A stretch of DNA of 64,000 nt. It comes from DASQZK01 sp963764345. Its GTDB lineage: Bacteria; Bacteroidota; Bacteroidia; Bacteroidales; GCA-2748055. This document shows, in pieces, positions 28,027 to 36,992 of the stretch. The notes beneath the pieces were generated by a model. That model saw only the letters and a program-made list of their open reading frames with translations. It ran no database searches and had not been told where the DNA came from. Every line of letters begins with the position of its first letter. Positions within the stretch are counted from its first letter, which is position 1. The DNA lies in NCBI GenBank assembly GCA_963764345.1, contig CAVXSF010000009.1, positions 434,001 to 498,000 on the forward strand. Direction: 5' to 3'. A program made the position numbers and the translations under genes.

Positions 28027-29283
28027 ATGCTGAAAGTACTAAAACTGGTTATCGAGAGTTTCATATTTTCGCTGAAGTCGGTGTTTGTCAATAAGCTAAG
28101 GACATCACTTTCACTGCTTGGGATTACGATCGGAATTTTCGCCATTATTTCGGTATTCACCATCTTTGATTCTCTGAAGAAGAATATCAAGGAAAGCTTT
28201 TCTTCCATGGGCAGCAATGTGATCTATATTGGTAAATGGCCCTGGACCAGTGAAAACGGTCAGGATTACCCGTGGTGGAAGTATCTGAACCGGCCCTTAC
28301 CCACCATAAAGGAATACCAGCAACTTAAAGACAGGCTTAAGAATGCAGGAGCCATTTGTTTTATTGTCAGTCCAAAGGCGTCTATCCAGTACCGTAACAA
28401 CCAGGTAGACGATGCCACCATTGATGGTGTGACCGAAGGCTTTGAAAAAATCAAGAATTTTGACATCGAACGTGGTCGATACTTATCCCCCTTTGAGTTG
28501 AAGTCGGGACGTAATTTTGCAGTTATCGGAAATACTATCGCTCTTAAGCTTTTTCCCAATACTGATCCTCTCGGGAAAACCATTGTGGTGAAGAAAAGCA
28601 AACTCAAGGTGATCGGTATTCTGAAAAAGGAAGGGAAAAGTGCCTTTGAGAATTCCCTGGATGATGGGATCATTGTGCCGATAAACTATTTCAGAAACCT
28701 TGTCAATATCAGGACCGAATCCATGCAACCTACCATCCAGGTCCAGGCATTGCCCGGATTGCCGCTTGAAGATCTGAGATATGAGATCAGAATGGCAATG
28801 AGATCCATACGCCGGATTAAGCCGGCAGAGGAAGATAATTTTGCTTTGAACCAGATGAGCATGATCAATAATCAACTCGACAAGATCTTTAGCACCCTGG
28901 ATATTGCCGGCTGGTTCATCGGACTTTTCTCACTGCTGGTCGGAGGTTTCGGAATCGCAAACATCATGTTCGTTTCCGTCAGGGAAAGGACCAATATCAT
29001 AGGCATTGAAAAAGCCCTTGGTGCAAAACGGTATTTTGTCCTGATGCAATTCGTATTCGAAGCTGTACTCCTGGCCATTGCGGGAGGTGTGGTCGGACTG
29101 CTTCTCATTTTCACGGGTACGGCCATTATCAACCTGACCACCAGCTTCAGCATAACGCTTACCCTGGGAAATATCATCCTGGGACTGGGAATATCGTCCT
29201 TTATCGGGCTGATATCAGGTCTGGCTCCGGCGTATTCGGCTGCCCGCCTCGATCCTGTGACTGCAATAAACTCGAGCTTCTAG
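28027..29283 (+). CDS. ABC transporter permease, MacB/FtsX type
   Basis: The product has 418 residues from ATG 28027 (MLKVLKLVIESF); a TTG at 28018 is in frame. Layout: an N-terminal membrane segment (KLRTSLSLLGITIGIFAIIS), a large periplasmic MacB-PCD region (about 55-275), and three C-terminal segments of the FtsX domain (GLFSLLVGGFGIANIMFVSV, then ERTNIIGIEKALGAKR and a terminal ISGLAPAYSAARLDPV). No ATPase gene is adjacent, so the partner must be encoded elsewhere. It is likely an efflux or lipoprotein-handling complex. Its stop overlaps the convergent mgtE. Confidence 0.88.
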   Translation: MLKVLKLVIESFIFSLKSVFVNKLRTSLSLLGITIGIFAIISVFTIFDSLKKNIKESFSSMGSNVIYIGKWPWTSENGQDYPWWKYLNRPLPTIKEYQQLKDRLKNAGAICFIVSPKASIQYRNNQVDDATIDGVTEGFEKIKNFDIERGRYLSPFELKSGRNFAVIGNTIALKLFPNTDPLGKTIVVKKSKLKVIGILKKEGKSAFENSLDDGIIVPINYFRNLVNIRTESMQPTIQVQALPGLPLEDLRYEIRMAMRSIRRIKPAEEDNFALNQMSMINNQLDKIFSTLDIAGWFIGLFSLLVGGFGIANIMFVSVRERTNIIGIEKALGAKRYFVLMQFVFEAVLLAIAGGVVGLLLIFTGTAIINLTTSFSITLTLGNIILGLGISSFIGLISGLAPAYSAARLDPVTAINSSF

Positions 29284-30639
29284 AACATCCCGTACATGAT
29301 CCTTCCCATCACGAAATAAATCAGCCAGACCCACAATATCATTCATAGTGGTGATAAAAGGTCCGGTCGCCAGGGCAGGATCGAGTTTTAACTTGTTGAG
29401 GGCAAGGGGGATGAAAGTTCCGAACAGGGATGAAAAAATAATGACCACAAAAAGGGAAAGACCTACTGTAAATGTCAGTGCCAGAGAATCGGCAGTCAGA
29501 AAATTATATATAAAGATCAGTCCGGCCAGTACGGTACCGTTCATGAGTGCCACGAGAAACTCCTTGGCGAGTTTGCGCATCGTCCGGTCTATGCCCGGTG
29601 AATTGGCGGCAATGCTCTGAACGATGATGGCTGACGATTGTATCCCGATATTCCCGGCCATGGCTCCGATGAGAGGGATAAAAAAAGCCACCTGCGGGTT
29701 AATCTTGATATCTCCCTCAAACCGGCTGATCACCAGGGCCACCAGGATACCCCCCAGCAGGCCGATCAGCAGCCAGGGCAGTCGTGCCCGGGTCATCATC
29801 CAGGTGGAATCACCGGGTTCAACATCGGCGGAAAGGCCGGAAGCCATCTGGTAATCCCGCTCTGCCTCTTCCTGGATCACATCCACAACATCGTCTATGG
29901 TAATACGACCCAGCAACCGGCCGATGGAGTCAACAACAGGAAGTACGACCAGGTTATATTTGCTCATCACGGAAACCACCTCTTCAGTAGGAGCGTCGGT
30001 TCGAACAGAGATGACATCGGGCTTGAACAGGAACCTGATCTTCTGGTGCGGTTCGGAAAGGAGAAGCTTCTTAAGTGACAGAGTACCCCTGAGGATCCCG
30101 TCATCATCGACTACATAAACAAAATAGACCTCATCCACTTCGCCGGCCTGTTTCCGGATTTCCTTCAGCGCAGTGCTGATGTTCCAGTTTTCATTCACCC
30201 GGATCATCTCTTTGGCCATCAATCCCCCGGCAGAATCTTCATCATAACTGAGAAGATCCACGATGTCGCCTGCCTGCCCAACATCCTTAAGATACTGAAG
30301 AACTTCCTCCTTCTTTTCCTCGGGCAGATCTGCAATCACATCCGCCGCATCATCCGAATCCATGTTATGAATAAATTGCTCGGCAATGACTTCCGAGGGT
30401 AATGCGCGGAGGAATTTCTCCCGGTCATCCTCTTCGAGTTCGGCCAGGACATCGGAAGCCTTCTCTCCTTCCAGCAGCAGATAAAGAAACCTTGCCTCCT
30501 CTATGGAAAGACTGATGTAAATTTCAGCGATGTCGGCTGCATGAAGCTCACGCATCATGGTAATGGCCGTGGCCTCATCCCGGGCTTCGATGATTTCCCT
30601 GAGCCGTTCGATGTATTCCCTGGTCAGTTCAAAATTCAT
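29215..30639 (-). CDS. mgtE: Magnesium transporter MgtE, C-terminal frameshift likely
   Basis: The ORF has 474 residues. Order: an N-terminal helical MgtE-N domain (to about 130, SSD-type EEDDREKFLRALP), two CBS domains (about 130-255, with IGRLLGRITIDDVVDVIQEE), then five membrane segments (about 285-450, with GAMAGNIGIQSSAIIVQSIA). The sequence is normal up to PFITTMNDIVGL; after that the ORF gives a hydrophilic tail (ADLFRDGKDHVRDVLE...) running into the ABC permease gene. One base earlier the frame reads LIYFVMGRIMYGMF and stops at 29280, a proper hydrophobic end. So one base is extra near 29325-29332. It transports Mg2+ at the inner membrane. Confidence 0.9.
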   Translation of the reverse strand: MNFELTREYIERLREIIEARDEATAITMMRELHAADIAEIYISLSIEEARFLYLLLEGEKASDVLAELEEDDREKFLRALPSEVIAEQFIHNMDSDDAADVIADLPEEKKEEVLQYLKDVGQAGDIVDLLSYDEDSAGGLMAKEMIRVNENWNISTALKEIRKQAGEVDEVYFVYVVDDDGILRGTLSLKKLLLSEPHQKIRFLFKPDVISVRTDAPTEEVVSVMSKYNLVVLPVVDSIGRLLGRITIDDVVDVIQEEAERDYQMASGLSADVEPGDSTWMMTRARLPWLLIGLLGGILVALVISRFEGDIKINPQVAFFIPLIGAMAGNIGIQSSAIIVQSIAANSPGIDRTMRKLAKEFLVALMNGTVLAGLIFIYNFLTADSLALTFTVGLSLFVVIIFSSLFGTFIPLALNKLKLDPALATGPFITTMNDIVGLADLFRDGKDHVRDVLEARVYCSHRIEAGSRIRRSQT

Positions 30640-30654
30640 TTTGATGATGTTTAG

Positions 30655-31422
30655 TTATAGTTCCCGGGCTTCAATCCTGGCCGTTAATTCAATAAAATTT
30701 TCCACACTCAATTCTTCCGGCCTTTTTTTCAGGATAGGATCCTCCCGGTCCAAATTTAATAAAAGTGACGCTAAGGAGTTACGCATCATCTTTCTTCTTT
30801 GATTAAATGCCATTTTAATCACCTGCCTGAACAAGACCTCACTACATTCAAGCTTAGAGCGGGCATTCCTTTCAAGCCGGATCACCGAAGATTTCACTTT
30901 CGGTGGAGGGAAAAAGGAACCCGGATTCACCGTAAACAGGTATGTAACATCGTACCAGACTTGAAGAAAAACCGATAAGATACCGTAACGCTTTGATCCC
31001 GGACCTGAAACAAGCCTTTCAGCCACTTCCTTCTGGATCATACATACCACCTCAGGCACAAGTTCCCTGTTTTCGAGTATTTTAAAAAAAATCTGGCTTG
31101 AAATATTGTAAGGGAAATTCCCGATAACCGCAAATTTCTTCCCGAAACGGTTCAGATCGATCTTAAGAAAATCACCGGTTATCAGATGGTTGCCCAGGCC
31201 GGGGTAATGTTGATGCAGATATTCCACGGCTTCGGTATCGATCTCAACCTGGTAAAAGTCAAGATCTTCCTGCTCCGCCAGAAATTGAGTCAGAACACCT
31301 TTCCCCGGTCCTACTTCCAGAACCGTCTCAACCTGCCTGAGTTGCAGACTCCCCGTAATACGTCGGGCAATCCCGGGGTCCGTCAGAAAATGCTGCCCCA
31401 GATTTTTCTTTGGTCTGACCAT
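30655..31422 (-). CDS. rsmA: 16S rRNA A1518/A1519 dimethyltransferase
   Basis: This 255-residue SAM-dependent methyltransferase (KsgA) matures the 30S subunit. It opens with MVRPKKNLGQHFLTDP. Motif I is VLEVGPGKGVLTQFL, and the catalytic NFPY motif is in VIGNFPYNISSQIFF. The C-terminal small domain carries FFPPPKVKSSVIRLE and FNQRRKMMRNSL. It lies 15 bases upstream of mgtE on the same strand, so the two are cotranscribed. Confidence 0.96.
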   Translation of the reverse strand: MVRPKKNLGQHFLTDPGIARRITGSLQLRQVETVLEVGPGKGVLTQFLAEQEDLDFYQVEIDTEAVEYLHQHYPGLGNHLITGDFLKIDLNRFGKKFAVIGNFPYNISSQIFFKILENRELVPEVVCMIQKEVAERLVSGPGSKRYGILSVFLQVWYDVTYLFTVNPGSFFPPPKVKSSVIRLERNARSKLECSEVLFRQVIKMAFNQRRKMMRNSLASLLLNLDREDPILKKRPEELSVENFIELTARIEAREL

Positions 31423-31550
31423 TCCTGTTTGGTAAATAATCCCTCAGCATAACGACAATGCCATGCGGCACAAAAATGCGCCTTTATTAAAGCTTCTGCC
31501 GAATACATGATGGATAATCTATTCAATTAAATAATTTTGTGTGAATTTAC

Positions 31551-31558
31551 TATTTTTG
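31551..31558 (+). promoter_or_regulatory. Candidate -7 element of the thioesterase-patB pair
   Basis: TATTTTTG matches TAnnTTTG exactly, 40 bases before the ATG at 31599. No -33 box was found at normal spacing. Confidence 0.3.
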
Positions 31559-31598
31559 AGCTGAGCAACAGCCTATCGCGTCAAACTTTTCTGAAAAC

Positions 31599-32069
31599 AT
31601 GAAAAAAATTAAAAATCCCTTTTTAAGCCTCGAAGGATATCAGTGTTTTGGATGTTCGCCGGGCAACCTTTCCGGCCTTAGGATGAAATTCTATGAAGAG
31701 GGTGACAGCGTTGTCTCTGAATGGACGCCCAGGCCGGAATTTCAGGGATATAACAATGTCCTTCACGGAGGGATACAGGCTACACTTATGGATGAAATCG
31801 CCAGCTGGACGATCTATGTAAAGGCCGGCACCGGCGGTGTGACCCGCAGGATGGAAGCAAAATACAGGCACCCGGTTCTTACCAACAAAGGTAATATCAC
31901 GCTCAGAGCCAGGATTAAATCCAACGTCCGCCGGCTTGTCACTGTTGAAGTTCAATTGCTGGATAACAACGGGAAACTTTGTTCCGAAGGTGAAGTGGAC
32001 TACTTCATTTTCCCAGAAAAAGACGCAAAGGAAAGACTGTATTATCCTGGCAAGGAGACATTTATATAA
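31599..32069 (+). CDS. PaaI-type hotdog thioesterase
   Basis: The product has 156 residues, a single hotdog domain. The central motif QGYNNVLHGGIQATLMDEI has the HGG-x(n)-DE arrangement of PaaI/YigI-type acyl-CoA thioesterases, followed by TRRMEAKYRHPVLTNKGNI. The N-terminal C-F-G-C pair (YQCFGCSPGN) is common in this subgroup. It cleaves acyl-CoA thioesters; the substrate is unknown. It overlaps no gene and sits 17 bases before the PatB-like gene, so the two probably form an operon. Confidence 0.85.
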   Translation: MKKIKNPFLSLEGYQCFGCSPGNLSGLRMKFYEEGDSVVSEWTPRPEFQGYNNVLHGGIQATLMDEIASWTIYVKAGTGGVTRRMEAKYRHPVLTNKGNITLRARIKSNVRRLVTVEVQLLDNNGKLCSEGEVDYFIFPEKDAKERLYYPGKETFI

Positions 32070-32086
32070 AACAGGAAAGGTGAAGA

Positions 32087-33256
32087 ATGAATTACAATTT
32101 TGATGAGATCATTGACAGGGAAAATACCTCTTCGGTAAAATTCGATCTGAGGAACGATGTATTCGGCACCCCTGATGTCTTCCCGATGTGGGTAGCCGAC
32201 ATGGATTTTGCCACCCCCCCGTTTATCAGGGAAGCAATCATTAGACGGGCCATGCACCCGGTATATGGTTATACGTTCAGGTCATCTGTCTTTCACGAAA
32301 GTATCCTTTCATGGATGTCGCGACGACACCAATGGGAGGTGGATAAAAGCTGGATCTCATTCAGCCCGGGAATCGTCCCGGCCCTAAACATGGCTGTTCT
32401 AGCGTTTACCGAACCAGGCGACCGGATTATACTTCAGCCACCGGTGTACTTTCCCTTCTTCACAGCTGTAAAAAATCACGGCAGGGAAGTGGCCTATAAC
32501 GAGCTGATCTACAGGGATGGCAATTATTACATGGATTTTGAAGATCTTGAAAAGAAAGCTGCAACCGCGAAAATGCTTATTCTCTGTCATCCCCATAATC
32601 CGGTTGGCCGCTTATGGAAAAAAGAAGAACTGGAATCGCTCCTGGATATCTGCCTGCGCCATCATGTCCTGATCCTCTCCGACGAGATCCATTCAGATCT
32701 GATCCTCTCAGAAGAACGGCACTCTCCCTTGCTAAGCCTTAATAACGCAGATGAAATAACAACATCCTGTTATTCACCAAGCAAGACATTCAATCTTGCC
32801 GGTCTCTCCACATCCTTCTTAATTATTCCTAATCCTGAACTCCGGCAGAAATATGAAAAAACACTGGATAATCTCCACATCGGAATGGGTAATCTGTTTG
32901 GCAATGAAGCCCTCATTGCCGCATACACCGAAGGAGAAGAATGGCTGGATCAACTCTTGATCTACCTCCGGGAAAACATCAGGTTTCTGGAAAATTTCCT
33001 GAACCGGCATATTCCGCTTGTCCATCTGACAAAAACCGAGGCGACGTACCTCACATGGCTCGATTTTAAAAGCCTTGGGATGAGCGACCGTAACCTTAAG
33101 AATTTTATTATTAAGAAAGCAGGACTCGGTTTGAACGACGGACCCCAATTTGGACCCGGAGGAAGTGGATTTCAAAGGATGAATGTTGCTCTTCCCCGCC
33201 CCAAACTTGCCGGAGCCCTGGACATTCTTGAAGCGGCCGTCAGAAGAATTCAATAG
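32087..33256 (+). CDS. PatB/MalY-type PLP-dependent cystathionine beta-lyase/aminotransferase
   Basis: This 389-residue fold-type I PLP enzyme has the MalY/PatB pattern: FPMWVADMDFATPPFI at the N-terminus, LCHPHNPVGRLWKKEEL, and LSDEIHSDLIL with the PLP-binding Asp. The Schiff-base lysine lies in YSPSKTFNLAGLSTSF. C-S lyase activity toward cystathionine or cysteine conjugates is usual; some members act as aminotransferases. It is cytoplasmic and follows the thioesterase. Confidence 0.9.
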   Translation: MNYNFDEIIDRENTSSVKFDLRNDVFGTPDVFPMWVADMDFATPPFIREAIIRRAMHPVYGYTFRSSVFHESILSWMSRRHQWEVDKSWISFSPGIVPALNMAVLAFTEPGDRIILQPPVYFPFFTAVKNHGREVAYNELIYRDGNYYMDFEDLEKKAATAKMLILCHPHNPVGRLWKKEELESLLDICLRHHVLILSDEIHSDLILSEERHSPLLSLNNADEITTSCYSPSKTFNLAGLSTSFLIIPNPELRQKYEKTLDNLHIGMGNLFGNEALIAAYTEGEEWLDQLLIYLRENIRFLENFLNRHIPLVHLTKTEATYLTWLDFKSLGMSDRNLKNFIIKKAGLGLNDGPQFGPGGSGFQRMNVALPRPKLAGALDILEAAVRRIQ

Positions 33257-33786
33257 ATTATTATGTATGTTTAGCCAGAGAAAAAGTGAAGCCGTTTCAA
33301 ACTCCTGAGCCATGTTGACCATTTGGGAAATGCACTGATAAATCTCCAGGAAACCCCCAGAACACTTTCATCGAACTCGTGGCCGACTGCGTCTGTGATC
33401 GCAGAAAATCCTTCCTTTATCACCCTGATGATCACCCCAAAACCCTCATTGCAGTAACCGTGGAAAATCATTCTTCCATAACGGGAAAAATTTCCACAAC
33501 TTCATTCGCTTACAGATGAGATGCCCGACCGCCAGGACCTGCCACCGGAAATTTATGCCAGTCAGCTTTTACCTTGCATTGAAATGAATATCTGCTACTT
33601 ACGAATCCTGATTGCCACTATGTCCTCAGTACACCGAAACTTAAAAAATGCCATTTTGTCTTATTTATTTTGTACAACATGTCATTTTGTCTGTTTTTTA
33701 ATATTGGGGTGCCTGTGGTATACAATTTGAGATCACGGGAAGTGATTAAACACTATGTTAAACCAAAAATAAAGGAGGGCAGAACC
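33257..33786. other. Intergenic region with no clear gene
   Basis: These 530 bases separate the PatB-like gene and the hsp20 gene. A 66-residue open frame on the minus strand (33271-33471) has no recognisable family. The part just before hsp20 is T-rich and must hold its promoter, but no convincing -33/-7 pair was found. Confidence 0.4.
33772..33778 (+). promoter_or_regulatory. Strong Shine-Dalgarno site of the hsp20 gene
   Basis: AAGGAGG lies 8 bases before the ATG at 33787. A near-perfect Shine-Dalgarno site is unusual in Bacteroidota, and it decides the start: the upstream in-frame ORF extension to 33670 has no family character. Confidence 0.75.
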
Positions 33787-34218
33787 ATGTTACCTACAAC
33801 GAATAAAAGATTCAGGTTACCGGGATTGCTGGACGACTTTTTCGGCAGCGACTGGTTTAATGACAGGGCCAACTGGGATTATTCAAACAGTGTTCCTGCG
33901 GTCAACATTGCAGAAAACAAAGACTCGTATGAGATTGAACTGGCAGCTCCGGGAATAGATAAGAAGGACATAAAAATTGACCTTCACAGCAATGTGTTGA
34001 CCATATCCTATGACAGGAAAATTGAGCATGAAGATAAGGATGATCAATATATGCGTAAGGAATTCGAGTATTCGTCCTTCAGCCGATCATTCACTTTGCC
34101 TGAAACGGTAAATGCCGACAAGATCAAAGCTGATCATGCCAACGGCATTCTGAAGGTTCATATTCCCAAAAAACCCGAAGCCGTTCAAAAAGGTCCGCGA
34201 CAGATATCGATATCGTAA
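33787..34218 (+). CDS. Hsp20/alpha-crystallin small heat shock protein
   Basis: The product has 143 residues from ATG 33787. After an N-terminal arm comes the alpha-crystallin domain, opening with SVPAVNIAENKDSYEIELAA and PGIDKKDIKIDLHSNVLTIS. It ends with the family AxxxNGxLxxxxPK motif, ADHANGILKVHIPKKPE. It is a holdase chaperone in the cytoplasm forming oligomers. The strong ribosome binding site suggests fast high-level expression under stress. Monocistronic. Confidence 0.93.
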   Translation: MLPTTNKRFRLPGLLDDFFGSDWFNDRANWDYSNSVPAVNIAENKDSYEIELAAPGIDKKDIKIDLHSNVLTISYDRKIEHEDKDDQYMRKEFEYSSFSRSFTLPETVNADKIKADHANGILKVHIPKKPEAVQKGPRQISIS

Positions 34219-34237
34219 GGGATCTATAAAAAACCAG

Positions 34238-34277
34238 GGTGGCAGTGACTTGTATCATCAGGTTCCTGCTACCTTTT
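34238..34277 (+). terminator. Possible terminator after hsp20
   Basis: The arms GGTGGCAG (34238-34245) and CTGCTACC (34266-34273; one G-U pair) with a 20-base loop are followed by TTTT. The stem is short, so this is a tentative call. Confidence 0.4.
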
Positions 34278-34375
34278 ATCTTCAATGGTAAAAAATGCAA
34301 AGGGTAATCTGAAATTCTATGTATTCTGTCTCTCGGGTTATCAGGCTTTGTCCGTTTAATTCTGATTTTGGGTTG

Positions 34376-35767
34376 TTATTTCAGATATTTTCCCATGGCA
34401 GCGATTAGCTGCGGTGACCATATGGGTTTAATGAGATAATCGTCGAAATTCAGCGCGGCAGTTTTATCCTTTTCACTTTCGAGACTATAAGCCGTTTGAG
34501 CAATAATGGGGAGTTCCTTTCGCAGCGATTTAACGACCCTGGCAGCTTCATATCCGTCCATCTCCGGCATGAGGATATCCATCAGGACAAGATTGATGGC
34601 ATGATTTTTTTTCACATGATCGGTTGCTTCCTTCCCGTTTTTCGCCCAGATCAGATTGATTCCCGAAGGCCTCAACAATTCCTGAAGATAAATAAAATTG
34701 GATTCCACATCTTCAGCAATAAGCACTGTTTTATCACTCCAGTCGTGCTCTCCGGGTTTGTTGGTTTTCACTTTGGTTTTTTCTTCATGACCTTTGAATT
34801 CGACTTCTTTGAAAGGTAGGCTAAAATAGAAGGTTGATCCCTTACCGAATTTTGATTCAGCCCATAACTTACCACCCAGAAGAATTGCCAGATTTTTGGT
34901 AATCGTCAGAAGAAGAGCGGCACCATCGAACGGATGATTCTGGTTATCTGACAGTTTTTTATACCGGTTAAAAATGATTTCCAGACGCTCCATGGAATAG
35001 CCGGAACCTGTATCTTTAATATATAGTTCCAGCATATTTTCCTCGCTGATCCGATAGCCAAACTCAACCATGCCTTCTTCAGTATGTTTGAAAGCGTTCT
35101 CAAGCAGGTTAGACATGATCTGCTTAAACCGTTCTTTGTCGGTAAGGATAGAAAAGTTTATATCTGTATTCGCTTTCTTGAGTACAAGGGCAACTTCAGA
35201 TTTTCCCATCTCTCTTTTCTGTTCCTCAAACTGTTTATAAAGGTCTTCCAGGAGAACATTGAGAGCCGTCTGTTCTTTGTTCACTGTCAGCTGACCTGAT
35301 TCGATCCGGGATATATCGACCAGATTGTTGATCAGCTGAAGGAGATAATTACCACTGGAATGAATATGATTGACATAGGTTTGTTTTGACTGGGCCGACA
35401 GATTGGGATCTTTCAACAGTTCAGAAAAACCTACTATGGCATTCAAGGGGGTTCTGATCTGGTAAGAGAGGTTGGATATTATGTTTATATCAGGTTTAGT
35501 CTGCACTCCCTGGGAAGGCTGATGTTTCAGAAATTCATTCTCCAGTGCAAGATTGCTCATCATCCCCGTCACAATAAATGCAAAGATCATCACGGCCACA
35601 AACATGATAAGCCGGGTATACAGTTCATTTAACGGGACAGCTGTGACAAGCACCTGGAGAAAGGTATTTTCATCGGTAAACAAAAAATAGTAGATAAGAG
35701 CATCAGCAATATAAAAAATAATACCTATGATAAGGGCATATATCAATACCTTATTCTTCTTATTCAT
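34376..35767 (-). CDS. Degenerate hybrid histidine kinase (no phospho-accepting His)
   Basis: The product has 463 residues. Two membrane segments (about 8-28 and 52-72) are followed by a HisKA-like dimerisation region, an ATPase domain and a receiver domain. In the H-box NLSYQIRTPLNAIVGFSELL the histidine is replaced by Tyr102 (codon TAC at 35464-35462). The ATPase G1 box is present (DTGSG, 252-256), but the G2 box reads DGAALLLTI (281-289) instead of GxGLGL. The receiver is intact: E352/D353, Asp397 in LVLMDILMPEMDG, and Lys447 in LIKP. So kinase activity is doubtful while the receiver could still be phosphorylated. It converges on hsp20. Confidence 0.85.
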   Translation of the reverse strand: MNKKNKVLIYALIIGIIFYIADALIYYFLFTDENTFLQVLVTAVPLNELYTRLIMFVAVMIFAFIVTGMMSNLALENEFLKHQPSQGVQTKPDINIISNLSYQIRTPLNAIVGFSELLKDPNLSAQSKQTYVNHIHSSGNYLLQLINNLVDISRIESGQLTVNKEQTALNVLLEDLYKQFEEQKREMGKSEVALVLKKANTDINFSILTDKERFKQIMSNLLENAFKHTEEGMVEFGYRISEENMLELYIKDTGSGYSMERLEIIFNRYKKLSDNQNHPFDGAALLLTITKNLAILLGGKLWAESKFGKGSTFYFSLPFKEVEFKGHEEKTKVKTNKPGEHDWSDKTVLIAEDVESNFIYLQELLRPSGINLIWAKNGKEATDHVKKNHAINLVLMDILMPEMDGYEAARVVKSLRKELPIIAQTAYSLESEKDKTAALNFDDYLIKPIWSPQLIAAMGKYLK

Positions 35768-36105
35768 AACGGTTTAAATTGATAACTCTACTCAAAGTTA
35801 AATGTTTGGGCAAGCAAATGCAAATTCAAAATGGTGTACGAATAGCATCGACTTTGGTTTCGGGTTGTGTCAATATAATGTATATATCCTGAGTATAAGG
35901 TCAGGGGTAAAAAAACACACGGATGAATTACAGGTTTTCATTCATATATTCGAATATAAAAACAACTTTTACCGGTAAAAACATCTTCCTTACGGTCTCC
36001 TGAAGAACATGATCAGGTTGAAAATATCCCATATTCTTTAGAGGTTGGTAACTACGTCTTACGCTAACCAGTGAGTGATAATCCTGCCTGATCAGCCTAA
36101 CAGGA
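35768..36105. other. Intergenic region, nothing recognised
   Basis: This is an AT-rich spacer of about 340 bases between two minus-strand genes. No ORF with family character, hairpin or RNA was seen. It presumably includes the promoter of the degenerate kinase. Confidence 0.4.
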
Positions 36106-36924
36106 TCAATCAAAGGATAAGGTCAGGTCAAGTTCCAGTCTCCTGAAGCAGTAATGAGTTCTGCCGGCTATACATACAGGTGCAGAGATCACGATGATAA
36201 ATTTTTTACCGGTTTCGACGGTCACACCGGGATTCAGAGTCAGCTGATATCCCCTGGGTCCTGCAAAATCGCGGGTTCCCCAGTTAAGTGCAAGTCCCGT
36301 GATCAGCTGAAGGGTTGGCACAGGGTAGTAGCCCGCATCTACATCCAGATAATAATGGGGGATCGTATTCATCGCGTCGCCCAGCTTTATGACCGGTTCG
36401 GCCTGAATATCAGCGTCAATACTTGCTTTTGGACTCAGGTTGAACGTTGCTGAAAGGCCCAGCGGCAGGGAAGAATGTGATTCAATTCCCCGATGGCTCA
36501 GGGTTATAATGCCGTTTCCCGCAGCGTAATTATAACCGGCAATGAAAGAGAGGGCTGTGGCAGTGCCTTCAAAAATCCTCTTTTTAAGTCCGATGGAGAG
36601 GAGTTCAAAATCACCGGAAAGAAAAATGCCAGCTTCAAACCCGTTTGTGATGCCGTAGGTCATCCTGAAATCCAGGCTGGTGAACCTTTCGATACTGTCG
36701 GGATCAGAGAACCGTCTTACCCGTTTACCCTCGCCATTCCTGATCATATCTGACCATCCGGTTGAAAACTCCGGTTCAAACTCAACGGTTTTCCCGGGCA
36801 CCGACTGAGCATTGTATGCCCCTATTTTGGAAGCGGAAATACCGCGGACCTGAGCCCGGAGGGATCCCGGTATCCAGGATAGCGATAGTAAAAGCAGCAT
36901 AACCTTACCCATCGGCCAGTTCAT
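36106..36924 (-). CDS. Outer-membrane beta-barrel protein
   Basis: This 272-residue protein has a signal peptide ending near SLRAQ (residue 25). The rest alternates polar and hydrophobic residues in short strands (FRMTYGITNGFEAGIFLSGD, ALSFIAGYNYAAGNG, LQLITGLALNWGTR) and ends in DLTLSFD, with the terminal aromatic-residue pattern of beta-barrels. It resembles transporter-type (MetA-like) barrels. The substrate is unknown. It lies 68 bases downstream of the GH26 gene on the same strand and may be in the same transcript. Confidence 0.7.
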   Translation of the reverse strand: MNWPMGKVMLLLLSLSWIPGSLRAQVRGISASKIGAYNAQSVPGKTVEFEPEFSTGWSDMIRNGEGKRVRRFSDPDSIERFTSLDFRMTYGITNGFEAGIFLSGDFELLSIGLKKRIFEGTATALSFIAGYNYAAGNGIITLSHRGIESHSSLPLGLSATFNLSPKASIDADIQAEPVIKLGDAMNTIPHYYLDVDAGYYPVPTLQLITGLALNWGTRDFAGPRGYQLTLNPGVTVETGKKFIIVISAPVCIAGRTHYCFRRLELDLTLSFD

Positions 36925-36992
36925 TTAATCAATCCTATATGTCAAACAATCCGATAGAAAACCGGTTTGTTTTATCTTTAAAAAAGCAGGCA

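Noticed and set aside
33271..33471. 66-codon minus-strand ORF (GFGVIIRVIKEGFSAITDAVG...)
   Set aside because: I could not assign a family. No second feature (signal, operon, RBS) supports it. It may be a remnant, but I do not claim it.
33521..33730. 69-codon plus-strand ORF before hsp20
   Set aside because: Its composition is that of random AT-rich DNA, and it overlaps the leader of hsp20.
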